NCBI RefSeq assembly: GCF_012113595.1
Contig: NZ_CP050831.1
Coordinates: 4,650,001-4,714,000 of the forward strand
Direction of reading: 5' to 3'
From: Bacteroides faecium
Lineage (GTDB): Bacteria > Bacteroidota > Bacteroidia > Bacteroidales > Bacteroidaceae
DNA: 64,000 bases
Shown here: positions 43,366 through 54,300 of the stretch, piece by piece
Position numbering within the stretch: position 1 is the stretch's first letter
Layout: every line of letters starts with the position of its first letter
Notes under the pieces: generated by a model
Database searches by the model: none
The model's input: the letters and a program-made list of their open reading frames with translations, nothing else
Told to the model about the DNA's origin: nothing
Position numbers and translations under genes: made by a program

Positions 43366-44844
43366 ATGAAGAGTAAACATTTATTCTTACGGGTAAAAAG
43401 GAATAGTCTGGCGTTTGGAGCGGCTATACTTCTTTTTAGTTCTTGTGTCGATGGATACAAAGATGATAAAACCTTTTCACCGGGAGTTCAGGGGGTAACC
43501 TTGGAATCACCCTCAACTGAAGGTTGGACTTTTACAAGAAATGTAGACATTACGTCTCTTGAAGTTACATGGCCGGTAGTGTTTGGAGCCGGAGGATATC
43601 AGGTGACGTTCTATAATGTGGACGATCCGGAAAATCCGGTTGTTATCGGTCCGGAAAATGAGGTTGTGGACAAATGTAAGATTACCCGCGATATTACCCC
43701 GGATACGAGGTATAAAGTGGTAGTTAAAACATTGGGGAATGATAAGTATAATAATAGTGACGCCGTTGCAGCTACGGAGATGCCTTATAACACTTTGGTG
43801 CCGCTGCGTGAAATAATTCCGTCCGGTACGAACTTGGCGACCTATTTCACAAACAACCCTATTGCGCCTCTTGAAGAAGGTGAAGAAGAGGTTGCTTATG
43901 AGTTGGTAGCAGGTGGTAACTATGAAATGGACGGTAACGTTGATTTGGGTACGACAACACTGACTATCCGCGGTGACAAAGTGAACCACGCCAAGATAAC
44001 CATGAAAGGAAACGCTTCATTTATAAATCACGGAGCAGGACTTAAGGTTAAGTTCATTGATTTTGATTTTGATGAAAGTACTTATACCGCTTCTAACAGT
44101 AGAGGTCTGGTTATGTTCAACGCAGCAGAAGCAGGTGTAGTCCAACAACCTTATGTTTTCCAGTCTTGTAATTTAACCAATATGCCAGTACCGTTATATT
44201 ATTGTAATAATGGTTATGGTTTGGCTGCTTTGACTGTGGATGATTGCCTGGTTAGCATCAATGCTGCAAGTACAACCTTTATAGCATTTAACGGTCAGGG
44301 TTGGATTAAGGATTTGTCCTTAACAAACAGTACCGTCTATTATACGGTTCCCGGCAGTGCTTATTTAGTTCAAATGAGAGGACGTGTTCCTTCAAACTTC
44401 AGTGGTTCCGGCTGGAGTGCATCACTTCGGAAAATGAATAATTGTACTTTCTACAATGTTGGAAAGACTAACAATCGTTTCTTCAATAACGTAATAAATA
44501 GTAATAATGCTGTATTTTCCCTGGAGATGCAGAATACGATTTTCGCGGATTGTGTTGTAGGTTCGGCAACAGGAACCGAAGGTGTTTTCAGACGTATATG
44601 TAATGCCGGAAATTATGGAAACGTAAACTATACACTTGCATATAATACCTATTATTATAGCGCTGTCCCCGGTGGATTCCTCGATTATGACACAAGTGAT
44701 GATGCCGGTCGCGACCATTCAGGAACAGCAATCAAAGTAGCGCCACAGTTTGCCGATGCTGCCAATGGCGATTTTACTCTGAGAAGTTCAGAGCATATTG
44801 CGAATCGTTGCGGCGACCCGCGCTGGCTTCCGGCAACAGAATGA
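43366..44844 (+). CDS. Surface lipoprotein of the DUF4957/DUF5123 type (pectin locus)
   Basis: This 492-residue protein has a lipobox at about Cys27 (LLFSSC). Residues about 50-130 form a fibronectin type III-like domain (VTWPVVFGAGGYQVTFYN). The rest resembles the right-handed beta-helix of DUF4957/DUF5123 proteins, which has parallel-helix repeats such as LTIRGDKVNHAKITM and VQMRGRVPS. The final motif is PQFADAANGDFTLRSSE. Such proteins occur with SusC/SusD in pectin-related loci and are thought to bind pectic glycans. It is the first gene of the second locus, 30 bases before SusC. Lyase activity is possible from the fold but not evident from residues. Confidence 0.78.
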   Translation: MKSKHLFLRVKRNSLAFGAAILLFSSCVDGYKDDKTFSPGVQGVTLESPSTEGWTFTRNVDITSLEVTWPVVFGAGGYQVTFYNVDDPENPVVIGPENEVVDKCKITRDITPDTRYKVVVKTLGNDKYNNSDAVAATEMPYNTLVPLREIIPSGTNLATYFTNNPIAPLEEGEEEVAYELVAGGNYEMDGNVDLGTTTLTIRGDKVNHAKITMKGNASFINHGAGLKVKFIDFDFDESTYTASNSRGLVMFNAAEAGVVQQPYVFQSCNLTNMPVPLYYCNNGYGLAALTVDDCLVSINAASTTFIAFNGQGWIKDLSLTNSTVYYTVPGSAYLVQMRGRVPSNFSGSGWSASLRKMNNCTFYNVGKTNNRFFNNVINSNNAVFSLEMQNTIFADCVVGSATGTEGVFRRICNAGNYGNVNYTLAYNTYYYSAVPGGFLDYDTSDDAGRDHSGTAIKVAPQFADAANGDFTLRSSEHIANRCGDPRWLPATE

Positions 44845-44874
44845 ATAACAATGTATAAACAATAACAGAATACT

Positions 44875-47800
44875 ATGAGTAAAAGATATTTTATTTTAGG
44901 CTTATGTCTGCTTTTCATACAAGCCTTTACGCAAATCGTCTACGCCCAGAACTCACGTACGGTGAACGGTTCTGTAGTGGATGAATTTGGGGATCCGATT
45001 ATTGGCGCTGCAATCAAGATTGTAGACACTACGGTGGGTACGATAAGTGATATTGACGGGAAATTCACCCTTTCCGTTCCGGAAGGAGGACGATTGACTA
45101 TTTCATTTGTAGGATACGTGACTCAGACTATTACAAATCTGAATAATCCGAAAGTCATTCTTTTGGAAGATGTATCGAAGTTGGATGAGGTAGTGGTAGT
45201 AGGTTATGGAACACAGAAGATGAAAAACATAACGGGTTCTATCGAAACCATTTCCACAGAAGAGATAAAAGACCTTTCGGTAGGTAATCTGGGAGATGCG
45301 TTGAGTGGAATGATGACCGGTCTGCACGTTAGTGCGGGGGGTGGTCGTCCGGGTAGTACACCGAGTTTGCAGATTCGTCAAAGTAATATCAACACCAGTG
45401 TGACTCCTAATTCAACGCGAGGTGGAGATGCGGATCCCAGTCCGCTGTATGTAATTGACGATTTCATATCTACAGAGGATGCGTTCAATAATCTGGATGT
45501 GAATGAGGTGGAAAGTATTACAGTATTGAAAGATGCATCAGCAGCAGTATATGGAGCCCGTGCAGCTTACGGTGTAGTGTTGGTGAAAACAAAACGTGGT
45601 AAAGTAGGTGCACCCAGTATCTCTTATACGGGACAATTCGGTTTTACTGATGCTCTGAAACTTCCTAAGATGCTTAGTGCTTATGATTACGGACGCATTT
45701 ATAATGCGGCACGTGGAGCAGGTACTTCTACCGGTGAGTCAGAATCAGATGATCGGAGAACACAATATTTCCAAGCTGACGAATTGGAAGCCATGAGAGG
45801 GCTGAACTACGATTTGCTCGATCAGGAATGGAGTGCTGCATGGACGCAACGCCACGGTATCAATATCAATGGTGGTACGGAGAGAGCTACTTACTTCGCA
45901 GGTGTTTCTTACTATAGCCAGGAAGGTAACATCGGACGTTTGGATTATGACCGTTGGAATTTCCGTGCAGGCGTGAACGCCAATATCGGTAAGTGGGCGA
46001 AGGCTACTCTACAGGTATCGGGGGATATGAGTGAGCAGAATAGCGCCCGCAATGGTATAACCAGTGGCGGAACAGATGCCGACTTCAACTCTTTGATGAC
46101 TCACATTCCGTTTGTTCCTGCTTATATAAATGGACTCCCTGTTGTATATACAGGTATGGAGAACGCATCTTCAGGCCTTACTGCCGTGCAGTTATTCCAT
46201 TATGGTGCTGTGCAGAATTCTCCGGATAATACACAAAAAGAATCCAACAATATGTCTATCAACGGTTCATTTGAGTACGATTTCGGTTGGAACAAATGGT
46301 TGAAAGGACTGAAAGTGAAAGCGTCTTATTCAAGAAATATAACGAATAATAAAGGAAACGACATTGGTACCAAAATGAGCGTTTATAGATTGCTGAACCG
46401 TGGTGGTAGTGGAAATCACCTTTATACAGGCAATGATATAGACATTGCCGACAGTAATTTCGGAACTTTCACGCTGGATAATGGTAATTTGCTTGCCCGG
46501 TCAATGAATAAGACGGACAACTACCAGATGAACTTGACCGTCAGCTATGCACGCCAGTTCGGTTTGCACAATGTGAGCGGCTTGTTCTCAATAGAAAAGG
46601 CGGAATCGGAATATGAATATCTGACGGGTACTGTTGCCGATCCTTATAGCTTTACCGACGGACAGTCTACTTCTGCGGCTTCCGGCGCAGATCAGACGAC
46701 CACATTCGGTCGTACGGAATCGGGTATGCTCTCTTATATCGGTCGTCTGAATTATTCGTATGCAGACAAATATCTGTTTGAGTTCCTGCTTCGTTCGGAT
46801 GCTTCTACCAAATTTGCTCCCAGCAACTATTGGGGAGTATTTCCTTCCTGGTCGGCAGGTTGGGTTTTATCGGAAGAGAATTGGTTCGATAAAGAAAAGC
46901 TCGGCATTGATTTCTTTAAAATCCGTGCTTCATTCGGTATCTTGGGAAGAGATAACATACAACCTTGGCTGTGGACTCAACTTTATGCCCGCAATCCGGA
47001 TGGAGGTGCTATATTTGGAGAAGCCACCAATACATATGCCGGTGCGACTTTCCAAATGCCCCAAAGAGGTGTGAATAAAGACGTGCATTGGGATAAGACC
47101 TACAAAACGAACGTTGGTATTGATATCCGGACACTGAACAGCAGACTGGGTATCACACTGGATGCTTACTATGACATGGGCCGTGAGTTGTTTACCACTT
47201 TCACCGGAACTTCTTTCTATCCGACAACAGTGGGTACGCAGGCTACTCCTGAGAACTTCGGAGAGATTGATACTTATGGCGTGGAACTTACGCTGAACTG
47301 GAAAGATAAAATCGGCAAAGATTTCTCTTATTGGGTGAAGATGAGTACCGGTTATAGCGATAATAAGATAAAGGAAGCCGGTTTCCAGGCTACCCCTTTC
47401 TTTGACGACATCATTCGTGGCGAACGTTCCGACCGCGGAGTATGGGGATACGAGTGTCTCGGCATGTTCCGTAGTTATCAGGAAATTGAAGAGTATTTCG
47501 CAGTCAACAAAATCACTTCCTATCTTGGCAACTCGAAAGAAAATGTTCATCCGGGTATGTTGATTTATAGCGACCAGCGCGGACAACGCAATGCGGACGG
47601 AAGTTACGGTGAGAAAGACGGAGTAATCGACCGTAATGACTATGTGAAAATTTCTAATCGTGTCAACAATCCTTGGGGATTTACGCTGAACTTCGGTGCT
47701 TCTTATAAGAACTTCTCATTTAGTGCACAGTTTGGTGCAAATTGGGGTGCTTACGGTCTTGTTCAAACCAATTTACGTCAGGAAAGTTATAATAGTATGG

Positions 47801-48183
47801 AGTATAAAAATCTGTCCGCGATGTGGAAAGATATGTATGTGTACGAAGACGTATTGGATGCGAACGGTAATGTCGTGGCAGCAATGAACCGGAATGCCAA
47901 ATATCCGAATCTGAGATATAGTGAGGTGAACAGTCAGGCTTCCACATTCTGGAAAGTAAGTGCAGCTAATGTCAGATTACGTAATCTGACCGTAGCTTAC
48001 AACCTTCCGAAAGAATGGTTGAAACCTGTCGGCATCAGCAGTTGCCGTTTGAATCTGACTTGCCAGAACCTTTTCAGTTTCTACAATCCTTATGAAAATG
48101 GCGTATGGGATACATGGGCAGGCACGTATGGGAATTATCCGAACTTGCGTAAATTTACCTTGGGTGTGAATGTTTCATTCTAA
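44875..48183 (+). CDS. SusC-like TonB-dependent transporter (pectin locus, first pair)
   Basis: This 1102-residue protein has a signal peptide ending IVYAQ at about 25. A carboxypeptidase-regulatory-like domain follows (about 30-105; GAAIKIVDTTVGTISDIDG). The plug begins LDEVVVVGYGTQKMKN, and the barrel ends LGVNVSF. It has no STN domain, so it is unlikely to signal to an ECF sigma system. The operon is probably controlled by a cytosolic or hybrid two-component regulator outside the window. SusD follows after 14 bases. The context of PL1 and GH43/GH143-like genes suggests import of pectin fragments. Confidence 0.92.
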   Translation: MSKRYFILGLCLLFIQAFTQIVYAQNSRTVNGSVVDEFGDPIIGAAIKIVDTTVGTISDIDGKFTLSVPEGGRLTISFVGYVTQTITNLNNPKVILLEDVSKLDEVVVVGYGTQKMKNITGSIETISTEEIKDLSVGNLGDALSGMMTGLHVSAGGGRPGSTPSLQIRQSNINTSVTPNSTRGGDADPSPLYVIDDFISTEDAFNNLDVNEVESITVLKDASAAVYGARAAYGVVLVKTKRGKVGAPSISYTGQFGFTDALKLPKMLSAYDYGRIYNAARGAGTSTGESESDDRRTQYFQADELEAMRGLNYDLLDQEWSAAWTQRHGININGGTERATYFAGVSYYSQEGNIGRLDYDRWNFRAGVNANIGKWAKATLQVSGDMSEQNSARNGITSGGTDADFNSLMTHIPFVPAYINGLPVVYTGMENASSGLTAVQLFHYGAVQNSPDNTQKESNNMSINGSFEYDFGWNKWLKGLKVKASYSRNITNNKGNDIGTKMSVYRLLNRGGSGNHLYTGNDIDIADSNFGTFTLDNGNLLARSMNKTDNYQMNLTVSYARQFGLHNVSGLFSIEKAESEYEYLTGTVADPYSFTDGQSTSAASGADQTTTFGRTESGMLSYIGRLNYSYADKYLFEFLLRSDASTKFAPSNYWGVFPSWSAGWVLSEENWFDKEKLGIDFFKIRASFGILGRDNIQPWLWTQLYARNPDGGAIFGEATNTYAGATFQMPQRGVNKDVHWDKTYKTNVGIDIRTLNSRLGITLDAYYDMGRELFTTFTGTSFYPTTVGTQATPENFGEIDTYGVELTLNWKDKIGKDFSYWVKMSTGYSDNKIKEAGFQATPFFDDIIRGERSDRGVWGYECLGMFRSYQEIEEYFAVNKITSYLGNSKENVHPGMLIYSDQRGQRNADGSYGEKDGVIDRNDYVKISNRVNNPWGFTLNFGASYKNFSFSAQFGANWGAYGLVQTNLRQESYNSMEYKNLSAMWKDMYVYEDVLDANGNVVAAMNRNAKYPNLRYSEVNSQASTFWKVSAANVRLRNLTVAYNLPKEWLKPVGISSCRLNLTCQNLFSFYNPYENGVWDTWAGTYGNYPNLRKFTLGVNVSF

Positions 48184-48197
48184 TATAAAAGAAGATT

Positions 48198-50414
48198 ATG
48201 AAAGAAAAGATAAATATATTTAGTTTGAAGGCGTTGGCGGTAGCGGCAGTAATCAGCTTTACCGGATGCAGCGATGACTTTCTGAAAGACAAGAAAGTAT
48301 ACGGAAGCTTTGACGGTTCAGTCGTATACGAATATTATGAAACAGCCAAAAGTCGTGTGGATTATTTGTATCGCTGTTTGCTACCAAATGCAGTCGGAGG
48401 GTCCAATGCTTTGACTGATATAGTCAGTGCGGGAATCAACGATGACTTTTCCAAATGTACGGAAGAATATGGCGAATTCTCCCTTTTTAATGATCCGTCA
48501 GCGGTTCTTACGATCCATAATGTACCCGATTATTTTTATGTAATCAACGGCGAGACAAGCCCTTGGGGACGTATTCGCGAATGTAATGATGTCATTGAAG
48601 GCGTGACGGGAAGTGAGACTCTTACTCGGGAAGAGAAAGAAGAATTGCTCGGACAGGCTTACTTCTTCCGTGCATGGCGTTATTATCTGTTGGTGAAGAT
48701 GTATGGTGGTGTACCTATTGTAGATCATGTTCAGAATCCGGTGATTGGTGATGGTAACGGTGAGAATCTGGTGATTCCCCGTTCTTCAACCAAAGATTGT
48801 GTAGACTTTGTATGCAATGATTTGGATATGGCATCCCGATACCTTCCTGTACAATGGGACGGTGATAATTACGGGCGCATTACTTCCGGAGCCGCACTTG
48901 CCTTGAAAGGACGTATGTTGTTGCTTTATGCCAGTCCGCTTTTCAACCGTGGCGACGACCAATCACGTTGGCAAGCCGCTTATGACGCGAATTTTGCTGC
49001 TATCGCTGCACTGAAAGCCGGTGGCTTCGGACTTGCTTATGAAAGTAACGGGGGAGATAACAATGCAAAGAACTGGGCTAAAATGTTCACTGACCATACG
49101 GGAAAAAGTGAAGCCGTCTTTGTCACCTTATATAATAATGTATCTCCTATTGCCGGTCAGAATATTAATAAGTACAACTTATGGGAGCAAGGAATCCGTC
49201 CGGGTAATATAAACGGTGGTGGCGGCAGGACTGCTACGGCAGAAATAGTAGACCTCTTCCCGATGGCTGACGGTAAAAGACCAGGGGAATCAATATACAC
49301 ATACGACAATGAGGGTAGTAAATTCTTTATGAACCGTGATCCGCGTTTCTATCGTACATTTGCATTCCCGGGTGTGGAATGGAAGTTTAATAGTGGGGAT
49401 GTCGATTTCTCCGGAACTACCATGTCCGGTCTTTGTCCGAGCTATTATACGGATGGAAGTGAATATGAGCTTTGGAACTACTGTTGGTATGTATCGGCTA
49501 CTGACCTCGCTGATCCGAGTAAAAGTGGTTATGCGGCTGATAAGTTAGGAACTAGAAACAGAAGCGTCTATGTGCGTAAACGTTCGAATGATGATCCGTC
49601 TTCTGACTTTAATGTGTTTACAGATTATAGTTCCGGTGATCAACAAGGTTTCAGACGTTCAGCGGCCCCTTATATGGAAATACGTTATGCTGAAGTGTTA
49701 TTAAACTTGGCGGAGTCTGCTTGTGGTGCCGGTGGAACGCATCATGCGGAAGGAGTTCAGGCATTGAAAGATGTGCGTGCACGGGTAGGCTATACGTCGG
49801 CCAACAATTACGGCCTGAATACGGATATTGAAAATGACCGTGCCAAATTATTCGCGGCTATCTTGTATGAGCGTCAGGTGGAATTGGCTTATGAAGGCAA
49901 ACGGGCTTATGATATGCGTCGTTGGATGCTTTTTGATGGTGGCGTGGGACAAGGATCACTGAATGCAAGTTGGGCATTATCCGGATTTAGCGGTAATACT
50001 TGTAATTATCTGGGGGTAACTCCGATGAATGCTCTTGGCAAAAGACATCGTATCGAAATTCATGTGGAGGGAACCGGTGCTGCAAATGACAATAGTGACC
50101 CGCTTAGAAATGAAACCCGTCCGGCTGCATTGACATTGAACGAGAATATCGTATCCGAAATAGTTGGAGATGATGAAGTGATTTCCGATCCGGCTGTTCA
50201 GGCAATGTGTAACTTCTATAATGCAAACTTCACACGCAAGGATATCAGTCTTGACGGTAACACGCTTGGTATTGATCCTGTTTTCCTGCCGAAATATTAT
50301 TTCCTCGGATTGCGTCAGAGTGCACAGCAGACTAATGCTACATTGTATCAGACCATTGGCTGGGAAGACCACTCTCATGGTGGTATGGGAACTTTCGACC
50401 CGTTGGCTGAATAA
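48198..50414 (+). CDS. SusD/RagB-like surface lipoprotein (pectin locus, first pair)
   Basis: This 738-residue protein has a lipobox ending at about Cys24 (ISFTGC). It shows the RagB/SusD pattern: QAYFFRAWRYYLLVKMYGGVP in the helical core, LKGRMLLLYASPLFN, then MEIRYAEVLLNLAESACGAG and YERQVELAYEGKRAYDMRRW. It is longer than most SusD proteins (typically 500-650). The additional length is in loops that may shape a large ligand site. It pairs with the SusC encoded 14 bases upstream. A terminator follows. Confidence 0.92.
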   Translation: MKEKINIFSLKALAVAAVISFTGCSDDFLKDKKVYGSFDGSVVYEYYETAKSRVDYLYRCLLPNAVGGSNALTDIVSAGINDDFSKCTEEYGEFSLFNDPSAVLTIHNVPDYFYVINGETSPWGRIRECNDVIEGVTGSETLTREEKEELLGQAYFFRAWRYYLLVKMYGGVPIVDHVQNPVIGDGNGENLVIPRSSTKDCVDFVCNDLDMASRYLPVQWDGDNYGRITSGAALALKGRMLLLYASPLFNRGDDQSRWQAAYDANFAAIAALKAGGFGLAYESNGGDNNAKNWAKMFTDHTGKSEAVFVTLYNNVSPIAGQNINKYNLWEQGIRPGNINGGGGRTATAEIVDLFPMADGKRPGESIYTYDNEGSKFFMNRDPRFYRTFAFPGVEWKFNSGDVDFSGTTMSGLCPSYYTDGSEYELWNYCWYVSATDLADPSKSGYAADKLGTRNRSVYVRKRSNDDPSSDFNVFTDYSSGDQQGFRRSAAPYMEIRYAEVLLNLAESACGAGGTHHAEGVQALKDVRARVGYTSANNYGLNTDIENDRAKLFAAILYERQVELAYEGKRAYDMRRWMLFDGGVGQGSLNASWALSGFSGNTCNYLGVTPMNALGKRHRIEIHVEGTGAANDNSDPLRNETRPAALTLNENIVSEIVGDDEVISDPAVQAMCNFYNANFTRKDISLDGNTLGIDPVFLPKYYFLGLRQSAQQTNATLYQTIGWEDHSHGGMGTFDPLAE

Positions 50415-50482
50415 AAGTTCTCCTGATTTTCAGGAAGAGGTGATTTGCTGAAACTAAAAGAAAAGCAATTTACCATAGAAGA

Positions 50483-50537
50483 TGAGTCCAAATCATTTCT
50501 CCTTTCAAAGGGAGGGTGGTTTGGACTCATTTTTTTA
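50483..50537 (+). terminator. Intrinsic terminator after the first pectin SusC/SusD pair
   Basis: TGAGTCCAAA (50483-50492) pairs perfectly with TTTGGACTCA (50520-50529) and is followed by seven T. It separates the first SusC/SusD pair from the second. Confidence 0.85.
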
Positions 50538-50539
50538 GA

Positions 50540-50985
50540 TATATAAGGCTCTCCAAGGAAAAGTTGAAATAGTGGTTTCAGCTTTCAGTTTCTTCTGTAA
50601 GTCCCTGTTTATCGGTATTTCGGCTGAAAGCGCCTGCTTTCAGCCGGAATATCAAATATTAATAATTGAGATGTTGGGTATATATAGCTGATGTGCCGGC
50701 TCTGCATGTCCAACAGCCGGGCTTATCTCCTCTGTACCCTGGACATATTATATTATTCCCTGGGAATAGAGCCTCTAACTCATGGGTATAGAGGCTCCAA
50801 TTAGGGGAAACAGAGGCTGTATTTTACTCCAACAGACCTTTCGTTTTGCACAAATCGAGTGGCTGAAAGCGGAATCGGGTGGTTTCAGGGTGTGCCTTCA
50901 GCCGGAATCCCCATGGATAAGGACTCTTAGAGGGAACTGGATAGCTGAAAGCGGGAGAGTGCATTAAAAATTGGAGGCTGGTTGA
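50540..50985. repeat. Gene-free spacer built of short repeats and hairpins
   Basis: GCTGAAAGC occurs at 50623-50631, 50862-50870 and 50944-50952, and its reverse complement at 50636-50644. CGGCTGAAAGC and GCTTTCAGCCG form a perfect hairpin at 50621-50646. A second perfect hairpin, GAGCCTCTA with TAGAGGCTC, lies at 50769-50797. CTTTCAGCCGGAAT-like words recur near 50637 and 50889. No ORF longer than short AT-biased frames is credible. The 50986-51288 remainder is AT-rich with nothing recognisable. Confidence 0.65.
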
Positions 50986-51288
50986 GCAGTATATAGATAC
51001 TATTTTACTGCTGGATTCAAGTACTTCTTTAATGTAAAGTATGTATTTGAATCGTCTCACTCTTCTACTTCTTCCTGATGAATGTAGTACTTCATTTTGT
51101 GTGGTCTTCTATATGTGTTCCATTCTTGTAGTACAAGAAACATCATTCTTAATCAATTGTAATTGGTTGAGAAAAAGGTATTGAAGGATAAAATTGTCTC
51201 AAATTTAATTTTATTCTTTAATATGTGATTACATATATTTTAGTTATTCGTCCTGTTTATGTATGATAAAAAAGAAATATTGGTGAAG

Positions 51289-51304
51289 TATTTTTGTATT
51301 TTTG
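51289..51304 (+). promoter_or_regulatory. Tandem -7 boxes ahead of the second pectin SusC
   Basis: TATTTTTG occurs twice back to back (51289-51296 and 51297-51304), each matching TAnnTTTG. The nearer one ends 18 bases before the start codon. The word TTGTATTTTTGAA spanning the second copy also occurs ahead of the PL1 gene at 57165, which suggests shared control. Confidence 0.5.
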
Positions 51305-51322
51305 AACTAAATATGTAAACAG

Positions 51323-54300
51323 ATGGAAAAAGAACAAGTCTTTTCTAGAAAAACACAGAGCAAATATCTAAGCGCAGCGAAGATTATCTGCCTCTCTTTT
51401 TTGTTTGCTGTTCCTGTGGAGACATTTGCTGAAAGTGTAAAAGAAATGCCTGCTGTAAATGCAGTCCAGCAACAGGGAATTGTGAAAGGAACGGTAGTTG
51501 ACACTCAAGGAGAACCGATTATTGGAGCTAGCGTGACAATAAAAGGGGGAACAGTCGGTACAATTACTGATATTGATGGTAACTTCTCATTGACAGTGCC
51601 CACAGGAAGCCAGATTGTAGTGTCCTTTATTGGATATACTCGTCAATTTGTCACTCCTAAAGCAGGGCAGGCATTAAAAATTGTATTAAAAGAGGATACA
51701 AAGACTCTTGACGAGGTGGTAGTAATTGGATATGGTACGCAAAAGGCGAAAGATGTAACTGGATCTATTGGCGTAATTACTCCAAAAGAAATCGAAGAAC
51801 TTCCGGTATCAAATTTAGGTGCTGCTTTGGCTGGGCAAATTCCGGGTCTAAGTGTATCTGGTGGTGATAATCGTCCGGGAGTGGGTGCTTCTATTTCTAT
51901 CCGGCAGTCTTTTAGCTATTCGAAAGATGGTGGAAGTAGTGATCCTATGATTATTATAGATGATGTGATTCAAATAGATCCGAATTCAGGTCTTCCTACT
52001 ATGGATACTTTTAATGCGCTGGATCCTTCTGAAATTGAAAGTATTTCTGTTCTTCGTGATGCCAGCGCTTCTATTTATGGTTCTCGTGCTTCACAAGGTG
52101 CCATTGTTGTCAAAACTAAGCGTGGTAAGGCGGGAGCGCCTAGAATCAGTTATTCTGGTAAATTTGGTGTTAATGATGCTGTAGGTCATCCGAAAATATT
52201 GACAGGATCAGCATACGGTCGTTTTGCTAATTCTTTGAATACAGCAAGTGGTAAAATAAACACAGGCAGTTCTGATTGGAAAACCAAAATTTATAGTGAG
52301 GATGAACTTGCACAGATGGATCAGATGAACTATAATTGGCTGGACGAAGCTTGGTCATCTGCATTTACAATGAATCATTCTGTAAATGTCAGTGGTGGTA
52401 GTGAAAATGCAACTTATTTTGCTGGAGCCTCTTATTACACACAAGGTGCCAACTTAGGGAAACAGGATTATGATAAATGGAACTTCCGTGCGGGAGTTGA
52501 TGTGAAATTGACCTCAGACTTGAAATTTTCGGCAACAATTGCAGGCTATCAGCAAGATATTGAAAAAAGCCATACGAAGAGTGGCACAGCTATTAATGGA
52601 TATGGAAAGGTTCAGCCGGGTGAAAGCGGAGAGTATCTTTTGTTATCGCATATGCCAACCTATATTCCTTGGGAAGTAACATTGGACGATGGTAATACAT
52701 ATTATACTTCTCCTCTCCTTAATAGTTACTCAGAGGCTGGTAATGCAAAATCAAATGATAGAATTGGTAGCTGGAACTATTTTCAAATGTTAGATAGTGA
52801 TGGTAACTATTCCAAAACAAATTCATTTGGATACGATGCTAATTTCTCAATGACATATTCTATTCCTTACATAAAAGGACTGTCGGTAAAAGGTAGTTAT
52901 GCTTTAAAACGTAATGCTTCTGATGGCGAACAAGTTATGATGCCATTTACGTTGGCTTATTTGAAAGCAGATAATAAGTTGACGGAAGGTAACCGTTTTT
53001 TCAGCGATCATCCGTCTGTAGCAGATTATGAATTTAATGAATATACAGGACGTACGCGTGTTGTTTTTACAGATGCTCTTACTAAAAATGAACAAATGAA
53101 CTTCTACATTAATTATGAAGGAAAATTTGGTTTGCATAGTATTACAGCAATGGCTGCTGTAGAGAAAATGAAATCTTCACAACATTCTAAGCAAATGATT
53201 TATATTAATCCGAATCCGGATAGTTATTTAGGAACAGCCGCAACCGCTGGTACGATGGACGTAGGCAATACTGTAACCTATAGATATCAGCAAGGTTCAT
53301 TGTCTTATTTGGGACGTGTTACTTATAACTATGCAGATAAATATCTTTTTCAGTTTGTATTCCGTACGGATGCTTCGACTAAATTTGCTCCTGCAAATTA
53401 TTGGGGATTTTTCCCGGGAGTATCTCTAGGATGGGTTGCTTCAGAAGAGAAGTTCTTTAAAGATGTAATGCCTGCTTGGTTTGAATATGCAAAGTTACGT
53501 TTCTCATGGGGGCAGACTGGTAAAGATAACCTGAAGGCTTGGAGATGGATGCAATTATATGGTGTAGATGGAACAAGGGGGTATGGATTCGGTGCTAACA
53601 GTGGTTATGCAAAAACAGGTATTAAGGCTGATGCTACCCCTAATCCTTCTGCACATTGGGATAAGGATAATAAATATAATTTAGGACTTGATTTGCGCTT
53701 CTTGAATAATCGTCTGAGCGCTACAATGGATTTCTATTATGATGTAAACTCTGATATTCTGAATCAAAATATTGGTGGTATCGTGGGAACTCCAATTTTT
53801 GCAGGAGGAGCACTTACTGAGGTGAATTTTGGTAGAATTGATGCATGGGGTAGTGAATTCTCTCTTAACTGGCGAGACAAAGTAGGTCAGGTGAAATATA
53901 ATGTAGGTGTCAACTTTGGCTTCAGTAATAATAAAGTGAAAGAATGGCCGGAACTTCCAGCTTCGTTAGCTGCTAATAACTCCGTAAGGGCTGGCGTTTC
54001 AACAATTATGCCTGTTTGGGGGTATAAAGTTTGGCGAGGAACTTCTAGTGGGGATGGTATTTTACGTAACCAAAAGGATATTGATGATTATTGGTCTTAT
54101 TTGAAAGGAAATGCCAATGGTGGAACTGTAAAGTACTTGGATAAAACAAATAAAAGTGATTTGAAGCCGGGTATGTTAGCTTATCAGGATTTAGGTGGTG
54201 GTTTAAATCCTGATGGTACTCAAAAAGGTCCTGATGGACAGGTTAGTAAAGTGGAAGACTATGCAAAATTAGCAAAGAAAAATCGAACTCACGGCTTTAC

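Noticed and set aside
46930..47586. A 218-codon open frame antisense to the first pectin SusC
   Set aside because: The opposite strand encodes an unmistakable SusC barrel. The antisense peptide has no domain, signal or promoter and reflects codon bias of the real gene.
50540..50985. CRISPR array
   Set aside because: The repeated words are only about 9-11 bases, occur in both orientations and are irregularly spaced. No cas genes are present.
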